64,000 bases of DNA, from NCBI RefSeq assembly GCF_027257975.1, contig NZ_JANZKX010000001.1:682001-746000 (forward strand), in the 5' to 3' direction. This DNA comes from Pelomonas sp. BJYL3. Lineage in GTDB: Bacteria; Pseudomonadota; Gammaproteobacteria; Burkholderiales; Burkholderiaceae_C. Position numbers and translations under genes: made by a program. Positions 17,294-24,475 of this stretch are shown one piece after another. A model generated the notes under the pieces. The model did not search any database, was not told the DNA's origin, and worked only from the letters and a program-made list of their open reading frames with translations. Each line of letters begins with the position of its first letter. Position 1 is the first letter of the stretch.

Positions 17294-17935
17294 ATGGCTT
17301 CCCAGATCGCATTCATCGACGGCGTCGGCGGCAAGCGCTACATGCGCGGCCGCCTCATCCGCCATTTCCAGAGCAAGGGCCAGCAGGTTCACTGCTTCGA
17401 CTACGCCCCGTCCCGCCAGTCAGTGGACGAGATACGCGCCCAGCTGCGGGACTTCCTGCGGCAGGTGGCCGCCCAGGGCGAGTTCCATGCCATTGGCTAT
17501 TCCTTCGGCGGCGTGCTGCTGCGCCTGGCCCTGGCGGACCTGGAGGCCGAGGGCATCCGGCCGGTCAAGGTGGCCCTGCTGGCCTCGCCGCTGACAGCCA
17601 TGCGGTTGGCCATGCGGCTGCGGCATTGGCGCCTGTACCGCTGGATGTCCGGCGAATGCGGGCAGTTCGCGGCCCAGCAGGCGCTGATGGCGCAGGTGCC
17701 GCTGCCTGGGGTGCCCACGGCCTGCGTCTACGGCACCTGGCCCTGGCTGGGTGTCTTCGGCTGCTTCTTCGGCAATCGCATCGGGCACGACGGCATGGTG
17801 GCGGTCGACGAGGCCATGGCGCCGCAGCATGGGCATCTCCGGGCATTTCCGGTGGCCGCCAGCCATGCCTTCATTCCCTCCAATGCCCGGGCCCTGGACG
17901 CCCTGCATGGCTGGTTCGAGGGTTCGGGACGCTGA
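17294..17935 (+). CDS. Alpha/beta-hydrolase fold protein
   Basis: A 213-residue alpha/beta hydrolase. The nucleophile elbow is GYSFGG at about residues 70-75, a candidate acid is in HDGMVAVDEA and the catalytic His is in AASHAFIPS near the C-terminus, giving a plausible Ser-Asp-His triad. There is no signal peptide, so it should be cytoplasmic. The compact size and the HCFDYAPS opening recall the PGAP1/lipase-like esterases of unknown substrate. The ATG at 17294 is chosen because the preceding 46 codons are low-complexity and overlap the divergent promoter region. Confidence 0.78.
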   Translation: MASQIAFIDGVGGKRYMRGRLIRHFQSKGQQVHCFDYAPSRQSVDEIRAQLRDFLRQVAAQGEFHAIGYSFGGVLLRLALADLEAEGIRPVKVALLASPLTAMRLAMRLRHWRLYRWMSGECGQFAAQQALMAQVPLPGVPTACVYGTWPWLGVFGCFFGNRIGHDGMVAVDEAMAPQHGHLRAFPVAASHAFIPSNARALDALHGWFEGSGR

Positions 17936-18018
17936 GCTTGCGGCACTGCCGCACGGACTGGGAGCGGTGGCCGCGCCGCAGCTTACACGGCCCAGGCCCG
18001 CATGACCGACAATCACGC

Positions 18019-19455
18019 ATGACCCGCAGCACCCCCAGCAGCCCGACGGCTGCCCCTTCCACCGGCGCTTCCAGCGCTGCCACCTCCTTCTCCACCCTGC
18101 CCCTGCCGCCCGCCATGCAGGCCAATCTGCAGCAGCTGGGCTACCTCGCGATGACGCCCATCCAGGCAGCGAGCCTGCCGCTGGCGCTGGCCGGCAAGGA
18201 CCTCATCGCCCAGGCCAAGACGGGCAGCGGCAAGACGGCGGCCTTCACCCTGCCCCTGCTGATGAACCTGAACCCGCGGCGCTTCGCGGTGCAGGGCCTG
18301 GTGCTGTGCCCCACGCGCGAGCTGGCCGAGCAGGTGACGCAGGAGATCCGCCGCCTGGCCCGCGCCGAGGACAACATCAAGGCCCTGACCCTGTGCGGCG
18401 GCGTGCCGGTGCGCAACCAGCTGGCCAGCCTGGCGCATGGCGCGCACATCGTCGTGGGCACGCCGGGCCGCATCCTGGACCACCTGCAGCGCGAGACCCT
18501 GGACCTCTCCGCCCTGAACACCCTGGTGCTGGACGAGGCCGACCGCATGCTGGACATGGGCTTCGCCGAGGACATCGCGCAAGTGGTGGCCTGCGCGCCC
18601 AAGGCCCGCCAGACCCTGCTGTTCTCGGCCACCTACCCGGATGGCGTGAGCAGCATGGCCTCGCGCTTCATGCGCGATCCGCAGGAGGTGCGGCTGAAGG
18701 AGGCCCACGCGGCCACCAAGATCCGCCAGCGCTTCTACGAAGTGACGGAGGCCGAGCGCCTGCACGCCGTGGGCCTGCTGCTCAACCACTTCCGCCCGGC
18801 CAGCACCCTGGCCTTCTGCAACACCAAGCAGCAGTGCCGCGACCTGGTGGCCGTGCTGCGCGCCGAAGGCATCGCGGCACTGGAGCTGCACGGCGACCTG
18901 GACCAGCGCGACCGCGACCAGGTGCTGGTGCAGTTCGCCAACCGCAGCTGCAGCGTGCTGGTGGCCACGGACGTCGCCGCGCGCGGCCTGGACATCGCGC
19001 AGCTGGAGGCCGTGATCAATGTCGACATCACGCCCGACGCCGAGGTCCACACCCACCGCGTGGGCCGCACCGGCCGGGCCGACGGCGAAGGCTGGGCCTT
19101 CAGCCTGGCCAGCCTGGACGAGATGGGCGCCGTGGGCCGCATCGAGCATGCGCAGGGTTCGCCCTTCACCTGGCACCCGCTCGCGGAGCTGACACCGGCC
19201 GACGATGGCGAGCCCCTGCATCCGCCCATGGTCACGCTGCAGATCCTGGGCGGCCGCAAGGAAAAGATCCGCCCGGGCGACGTGCTGGGCGCGCTGACCA
19301 AGGACATGGGCTTCGCCGGCGCCCTGATCGGCAAGATCAATGTCAACGAGTTCTCGACCTATGTGGCGGTGGACCGCAGCATCGCCCAGCAGGCCCTGCA
19401 AGCGCTCAATGCGGGCCGGGTCAAGGGCAAGTCGGTGAAGGTGCGCGCGCTGTGA
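18019..19455 (+). CDS. dbpA: ATP-dependent RNA helicase DbpA
   Basis: A 478-residue DEAD-box helicase. Motifs in order: AKTGSGKT (66-73), PTRELAEQ, GTPGR, DEADRM, SAT, then TDVAARGLD and HRVGRTGRAD of the second RecA domain. The C-terminal ~75 residues (VTLQILGGRKEKIRPGD...) form the DbpA RNA-binding domain, which in E. coli DbpA recognises hairpin 92 of 23S rRNA during large-subunit assembly. The stop overlaps the GTG start of the next helicase gene (GTGA, 19452-19455), giving a two-helicase operon. The N-terminus has a Ser/Thr/Ala-rich lead of about 25 residues. Confidence 0.93.
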   Translation: MTRSTPSSPTAAPSTGASSAATSFSTLPLPPAMQANLQQLGYLAMTPIQAASLPLALAGKDLIAQAKTGSGKTAAFTLPLLMNLNPRRFAVQGLVLCPTRELAEQVTQEIRRLARAEDNIKALTLCGGVPVRNQLASLAHGAHIVVGTPGRILDHLQRETLDLSALNTLVLDEADRMLDMGFAEDIAQVVACAPKARQTLLFSATYPDGVSSMASRFMRDPQEVRLKEAHAATKIRQRFYEVTEAERLHAVGLLLNHFRPASTLAFCNTKQQCRDLVAVLRAEGIAALELHGDLDQRDRDQVLVQFANRSCSVLVATDVAARGLDIAQLEAVINVDITPDAEVHTHRVGRTGRADGEGWAFSLASLDEMGAVGRIEHAQGSPFTWHPLAELTPADDGEPLHPPMVTLQILGGRKEKIRPGDVLGALTKDMGFAGALIGKINVNEFSTYVAVDRSIAQQALQALNAGRVKGKSVKVRAL

Positions 19456-20726
19456 GCACGGCCCCGGACACCGACGCCAGCTTTGCCGCCCTGGGCCTCT
19501 CGCCCGCGCTGTTGAAGGCCGCCCGCGAGCTGGGCTTCGAGGCGCCCACGGCAGTGCAGGCCGCGGCCATCCCCGCGGCGCTGGCCGGGCGCGATGTGCT
19601 GGCCTCGGCCCAGACGGGCTCGGGCAAGACGGCGGCCTTCGCCTTTCCCGTGCTGCAGCAGGTCGAGCGGCAGAACGGCCAGGCCGCAGCCGGTGCCGCG
19701 CGCCACCCGCAGGTGCTGGTGCTGGTGCCCACGCGCGAGCTGGCTGCGCAGGCGGGCGCCCTGCTGCGGGCTGCGGCGCGCTGCCTGGCGGTGTCGGTGC
19801 GGGTGTCCATCCTCTACGGCGGCGTGTCCATCAACCCGCAGCTGATGGGCTTGCGCGGCGGCGCGGACATCGTCGTGGCCACGCCAGGCCGGCTGCTGGA
19901 TGTGGTCGAGCACAACGGCCTCTCGCTTGCGGCCCTGCGCTGCCTGGTGCTGGACGAGGCCGACCGCCTGCTGGACGCCGGCTTCGCCGAAGAGCTCGCC
20001 CGCGTGCTGGCCCTGCTGCCGGCGCAACGGCAGAACCTGCTGTTCTCCGCCACCTTCCCGGCTTCGGTGCAGGCGCTGTCCGAGCAGCTGCTGCACGATC
20101 CGCTGCGGGTGGAGATCGGGCAAGACCTGACCCTCGACGTGGAGCCGGGTGACCGCAAGCTCACCGAGCGCGCCATCACCGTCGATGCCGCCCGGCGCAC
20201 GCCCCTGCTGCGTCAGCTGATCGAGCAGGAGCAGTGGCCGCGCGTGCTGGTCTTCGTGGCCACACGCTATGCCTGCGACCACGTGGCCGACAAGCTGCGC
20301 CGCGCCGGCCTGGCCGCCGCGGCCTTCCATGGCGATGCCAGCCAGGGCGCGCGCTCGCAGGTGCTGGCAGCCTTCAAGTCCGGCGAGCTGCGCGTGCTGG
20401 TGGCCACGGACCTCGGCGCCCGCGGCATCGACATCGCCCAGCTGCCCGTGGTGGTCAACTACGACCTGCCGCGCTCCACGGTGGACTATGTGCACCGCAT
20501 CGGCCGTACCGCGCGGGCCGGGGCCGAAGGACTGGCCGTGAGCTTTGTCAGTGCCGCCACCGAGGCGCATTTCCGGCTGATCGAGAAACGCCAGGGCCGG
20601 CGCGTGGCCCGCGAGCAGCTGGCGGGCTTCGAGCCGACCGAGGAGGCGCCACCGGGCGCCGCCAGCGGCGGGATCAAGGGACGGCGGCCCAGCAAGAAGG
20701 ACAAGCTGCGGACCGCGGGCGGCTGA
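19452..20726 (+). CDS. rhlE: DEAD-box RNA helicase, RhlE-like
   Basis: A 424-residue DEAD-box helicase with AQTGSGKT (53-60), PTRELAAQ, ATPGRLLD, DEADRLLD, SATFP, TDLGARGID and HRIGRTARAG, plus a short basic tail (GRRPSKKDK) as in RhlE-type proteins. I take GTG 19452, which overlaps the dbpA stop by four bases, as the start: the protein then begins 14 residues before the Q-motif helix, as expected. It likely works with DbpA in ribosome assembly or RNA remodelling. An exact copy of the window-wide 13-mer lies inside it (20121-20133), encoding QDLT. The exact subfamily name is less certain than the helicase assignment. Confidence 0.88.
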   Translation: MSTAPDTDASFAALGLSPALLKAARELGFEAPTAVQAAAIPAALAGRDVLASAQTGSGKTAAFAFPVLQQVERQNGQAAAGAARHPQVLVLVPTRELAAQAGALLRAAARCLAVSVRVSILYGGVSINPQLMGLRGGADIVVATPGRLLDVVEHNGLSLAALRCLVLDEADRLLDAGFAEELARVLALLPAQRQNLLFSATFPASVQALSEQLLHDPLRVEIGQDLTLDVEPGDRKLTERAITVDAARRTPLLRQLIEQEQWPRVLVFVATRYACDHVADKLRRAGLAAAAFHGDASQGARSQVLAAFKSGELRVLVATDLGARGIDIAQLPVVVNYDLPRSTVDYVHRIGRTARAGAEGLAVSFVSAATEAHFRLIEKRQGRRVAREQLAGFEPTEEAPPGAASGGIKGRRPSKKDKLRTAGG

Positions 20727-20727
20727 A

Positions 20728-21330
20728 TCAGGCCCCGGGCCCGCCCTGCGGCGCCCCCTGCCGCCGGAACACCCAGTCCCCGGGCTCGAAGGTCATCAGC
20801 ACCGGCGCCAGCGCGGGCGCCACGCGCGCCTAGCCGCAGCGCTCAAGCAGGCGCCAGCTGCGTTCATTGGCCGGCAGCGTCGTCGCCCAGCAGGGCGTGC
20901 CGGGGCTCACGCGGGCCAGCTCACCGTGCAGCCAGCGCAAGGCCTCGCCGGCCAGGCCCTGCCCCCATTGCGCGGGTGCGAGCAGGTAGGCCACCTCGGC
21001 GATGCCCTCATGCAGCGTGGCCTGCAGCAGCCCGGCGTATGCGCCGCTGTCTTGCCGGCGCAAGGTGTAGTTGAGCCAGCGCTGAGGCGGCTCGTCGGCG
21101 GGAGGCCCCGCCAGCGTGCGCCGCAGCCAGTCCTCCACGTCCGCGGGCGCCTGCGGCAGGCCGCCGATGTGCCGGTACACCGCCTCGTGCCACAGCTGCC
21201 GGGCCAGCGCCATGATGTCTTCCTCGGCCATCACGGAGACCTGCAGGCGGGCCGTGCGGCCGCCATCCGGCGCGGCCGCACGGTTAGGCAGGGTGTCCGA
21301 GGTGAAGGGCTGGATCTGGGCGCTGCGCAT
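20728..21330 (-). pseudogene. GNAT N-acetyltransferase interrupted by an in-frame TAG
   Basis: The visible frame encodes a GNAT-fold acetyltransferase (acetyl-CoA to amine transfer) with VAYLLAPAQWGQGLAGEAL, the region of the Q/R-x-x-G-x-G/A acetyl-CoA loop, and a final NERSWRLLERCG. The last piece is where the family normally continues (as CG-F/Y-...). Here a TAG at 20830-20832 ends the frame, but the same frame stays open for about 33 more codons to TGA 20728-20730 and reads like a normal GNAT C-terminus (APVLMTFEPGDWVFRRQ). A Tyr-to-amber change would explain it. The start is probably ATG 21330 or 21339; neither has a strong ribosome site. The truncated product may or may not fold. Confidence 0.65.
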
Positions 21331-21388
21331 GGCGGGCATGCTAACGGCATTTCTGCGCACCCCGTGGACAGCGCCTGCCGCAGCCCTC

Positions 21389-21415
21389 AAAAAAAAGCCC
21401 CGCACGAGGCGGGGC
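21389..21415 (-). terminator. Intrinsic terminator of the TonB-receptor gene
   Basis: GCCCCGC (21397-21403) and GCGGGGC (21409-21415) form a 7-bp GC hairpin with a 5-nt loop. On the minus strand it is followed by eight T (A-tract at 21389-21396). It lies about 80 bp after the receptor stop codon. Confidence 0.85.
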
Positions 21416-21493
21416 ATCAAGGGACTGGCATGCAGGTACCAGAACCGAAGAGCCGCTGATGAGCTCAGCAGCAGAGACAAGGGTTTCGCAGGC

Positions 21494-24178
21494 TCAGCGC
21501 ACGGTGTAGCGGGCGGCCAGCTGGATGATGGGGCCGTAGCGGTCGTCGTAGAAGCCGCCGTAGCCGGTGGAGAAGCGCGGCTTGATGTCGAAGATGTTCA
21601 GCACCGTCAGGTTGAGCTTGAGGTCCTTCCAGCCGGTGTAGCCCACCGAGAGGTCCCACACCGTGCGGCTGGGCATGCGGCCAGGATCCACGCCGGGCTG
21701 CAGCACGGCCGGGCTGCTGACGTTGAGCACGCCGGCATAGGTCAGGCCATTGAGCTGCACACGCCAGGCGCCACGCTCGCCGCCCACGCGCAGGGTGTTG
21801 CGCCATTTCTCCTGGCTGTAGCCGCCCACGCGATCCTGCAGATCGCCATCAGGCGTGAAGGCCGACTTGTAGCGCAGGATGGCGTTGTACTCGTTCTCCA
21901 GCCAGAAGCGGATGCCGGCCCACTGCTGCTCCAGGCGCAGGGTCCAGTCCACGCCGCCCGTCTCCACACCACCCACGTTCATGTAGGGCAGGGTCAGGTA
22001 CTTCAGGCGGCCGTTCTTCAGGCCCGGGTAGCGCTGCTCCAGCACGGGGTTGCGCGGGTCCCGGGTGACGAGCTCGGCGTAGCCGGGGATGTCGAACTCG
22101 TGGTCGATCAGGTACTGGCCGTCCAGCAGGTTGATGGAGTCCTTCTGCTTCAGGTAGTACAGGTCCACCGTGGTGTTCAGGGCCTTGGACGGATTGAAGG
22201 CCAGGCCGGCGCTCCAGATGTCGCTGCGCTCGGGCTTGAGCTGCTCGTTGGGCACATAGGTCAGGCGCGGGTAGTAGGCGCACTGGTTGTAGTCCAGGCC
22301 CATGGGCTTGCAGCGGATCCAGTCGCGGATGCCCTCGCCCGGATAGGCGTTGGTCGAGCCCATGTGCATCTGCGGCAGCGAGGGCGCCTTGAAGGCCGTG
22401 TTGAAGCCCGCGCGCAGCAGCCAGTCGCTGTTGGGGCGGAAGGCCACGGCGATCTTGGGATTGGTGGTGGTGCCGAAGTCGCTGTAGTGGTCGCTGCGCA
22501 GGGCCAGCTGGATCTCGGTGGCCTTGTTGGGCTGCAGGTTGAACTCGACGAAGCCGGAGGCCACCTTGCGGCTGCCGTCCGAGGAGGTGCCGCTCCAGTT
22601 CTCGATGTTCTTGGCGGCCAGCTGCGGATCGGCCACCTCCTTCATGCTCTCGTGCATGAACTGCACGCCGGCCGCCATGCCCAGGGGGCCGCCCAGGAAG
22701 CGGGTCAGCTCGGGGTTGCTGACCTTGGCGTCCAGGGTGTTGAGCGTGGAGGTGGCCTGCTTGGTGATGTCGGTCAGCAGGGCTTCGGCAGCGGCGCGGC
22801 TGTTCACCGGCACGAAGGGGTTGTAGCCGCCTTTGGCCAGCGCGTTCAGCACGGCATCGCGCTTGAGCATGTTGAACTCGGTCTGGTCGCCGCGGCTGCG
22901 GCTGAACATGGCGGCCGCCTCCCAGTCCCAGTTGCCAGCCATGCCGCGCACGCCGGCCAGGGCCCGGCTGCTGGTGACCAGGGAGCGCGTGCCGCGCTCG
23001 CCAGCCTCGTCCACCGAGCGGTAGGCCTGCAGGGGGCTGTTCTCGTGGACCACGCCCTTGTCATCCACCCAGCGGCCCAGGGCCGGCACATAGGCGGCCA
23101 TGCCCGGCGTCACACGGTGGTCCACGCCCGACTCCATCGTGGGATAGCCCCCGCGCCAGTCGGTCTTGTTGTGGCCCAGCACCAGCTCGCCGAAGAGGCT
23201 GGTGTTGCCGCCCAGGGACTTGCTGCCCATCAGCGAGGCATTGACGCGCTCCAGGGTGGGGCCCAGACGGGCGTCCGCGGCGATGTCGGTGCGGCAGTAT
23301 TCGTCACCGATGTTGTCCACCTCCACCTGGGCCGCCGGGCAGGCCGGATGCGCCTTGCGGTAGCCCTCGTCGATGCGCTGGATGGAGCCGGGGCTGCGGC
23401 CGGTGTCGCGCAGGTCCAGACCGCCGTAGGGGCGCAGGTCGGTGCTACGGGTCAGGCTGTGCTTGCCTGCCAGCGCCGGTTCACGGCGGGAGGCCGCCAC
23501 CATGGCCAGCAGGTTGTAGCCATCGCGGTCGAAGTCCCCGTGGCCGGCCGTCAGGCTGAACTCGCCGCGGCGCTGGTCGCCCGCCGTGCGTTGGCCCAGC
23601 TTGCCGGCCAGTTCGATGCCCTGGTAGTCGGTCTTGGTGACGAAGTTCATCACGCCGGCCACGGCGTCCGAGCCATAGAGGGCCGAGGCGCCGTCGCGCA
23701 GGATTTCGACCCGCTCCACCGCCGCCAGCGGGATGGTGTTGAGGTCCACGAAGGGCGTGTCGGTGCCGGCCGCGAAGGCGTAGTTGGCCAGGCGGCGGCC
23801 ATTGAGCAGCACCAGCACGTTCTGGGCACCCATGTTGCGCAGGCTGGCGCTGGTGGCGCCGGCGGAGAAGGAGTTGCTGTTGTTGCCGTCATCGAAGGCG
23901 GTCACCGCGGCCATCTTGGACAGCAGCTCCACGGTCGAGGTGGCCCCGGTGGCCTCGATGTCCGAGCGCTTGTAGACGGCGATGGCGCTGGGGCCCTCGG
24001 CCGTGATGCGCTTGATGCTGGAGCCGACGATCTCGACCCGCTGCAAGGTCTGGGGCGGCTTCTCGGCCGGCGCATCCTGGGCGGCGGTCTGCGCCTGGGC
24101 CTGGGCGGCGAGCGCGGCCAGGGCGCAGGCAAGCAGGCTCAGCCGGGCCGGTAGCGGACGCTGGAGGTGGCGGTTCAT
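21494..24178 (-). CDS. TonB-dependent outer-membrane receptor
   Basis: An 894-residue outer-membrane receptor. Residues 1-29 are a signal peptide ending AQAQ. The TonB-box/plug region (about 45-170) includes VEIVGSSIKR, the LLNGRRLAN segment and VERVEILRDGASALYGSDAVAGVMN, the standard plug signature. The rest is a beta-barrel with alternating aromatic strands ending in an outer-membrane-type terminal strand (LAARYTVR). GAGGAGA precedes the ATG. It has no nearby siderophore genes. Instead it is divergent from a secreted collagenase, so peptide or degradation-product uptake is a reasonable guess. A terminator follows. Confidence 0.93.
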   Translation of the reverse strand: MNRHLQRPLPARLSLLACALAALAAQAQAQTAAQDAPAEKPPQTLQRVEIVGSSIKRITAEGPSAIAVYKRSDIEATGATSTVELLSKMAAVTAFDDGNNSNSFSAGATSASLRNMGAQNVLVLLNGRRLANYAFAAGTDTPFVDLNTIPLAAVERVEILRDGASALYGSDAVAGVMNFVTKTDYQGIELAGKLGQRTAGDQRRGEFSLTAGHGDFDRDGYNLLAMVAASRREPALAGKHSLTRSTDLRPYGGLDLRDTGRSPGSIQRIDEGYRKAHPACPAAQVEVDNIGDEYCRTDIAADARLGPTLERVNASLMGSKSLGGNTSLFGELVLGHNKTDWRGGYPTMESGVDHRVTPGMAAYVPALGRWVDDKGVVHENSPLQAYRSVDEAGERGTRSLVTSSRALAGVRGMAGNWDWEAAAMFSRSRGDQTEFNMLKRDAVLNALAKGGYNPFVPVNSRAAAEALLTDITKQATSTLNTLDAKVSNPELTRFLGGPLGMAAGVQFMHESMKEVADPQLAAKNIENWSGTSSDGSRKVASGFVEFNLQPNKATEIQLALRSDHYSDFGTTTNPKIAVAFRPNSDWLLRAGFNTAFKAPSLPQMHMGSTNAYPGEGIRDWIRCKPMGLDYNQCAYYPRLTYVPNEQLKPERSDIWSAGLAFNPSKALNTTVDLYYLKQKDSINLLDGQYLIDHEFDIPGYAELVTRDPRNPVLEQRYPGLKNGRLKYLTLPYMNVGGVETGGVDWTLRLEQQWAGIRFWLENEYNAILRYKSAFTPDGDLQDRVGGYSQEKWRNTLRVGGERGAWRVQLNGLTYAGVLNVSSPAVLQPGVDPGRMPSRTVWDLSVGYTGWKDLKLNLTVLNIFDIKPRFSTGYGGFYDDRYGPIIQLAARYTVR

Positions 24179-24475
24179 GGAGTCTCCTCGAGGGGGTGTT
24201 CTGTGACGCTGAAGGGGTGCCGTCGTGCGGCGAAAGGATTTGTATCCTTCACGAATAATTCTGGCATTTCAGCAATATATTTATCTAAGGACTTGCCCCA
24301 GGGCCCAAATTGACCCGAATTGGCACAGATTGGGACACCTGACGCCGCCCGCCTCCCTCGGTCTCGGTGTTTACAGCATGCTACGCATATATTTATGGCA
24401 TTTTCGCGGAATACATCTTGAAATGTGCGCGGCACGCCCGGCGGCGTGCACAACACCCCCTCAACGGAGACCAAG
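24179..24475. promoter_or_regulatory. Divergent promoter region between TonB receptor and collagenase
   Basis: This 297-bp gap is the most AT-rich stretch of its neighbourhood and must hold both promoters. The string ATATATTTAT occurs twice in direct orientation (near 24276 and near 24385), each with GGCATTT beside it (before the first copy, after the second). That arrangement could be paired binding sites for one regulator controlling both genes. No coding frame is convincing. Confidence 0.5.
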
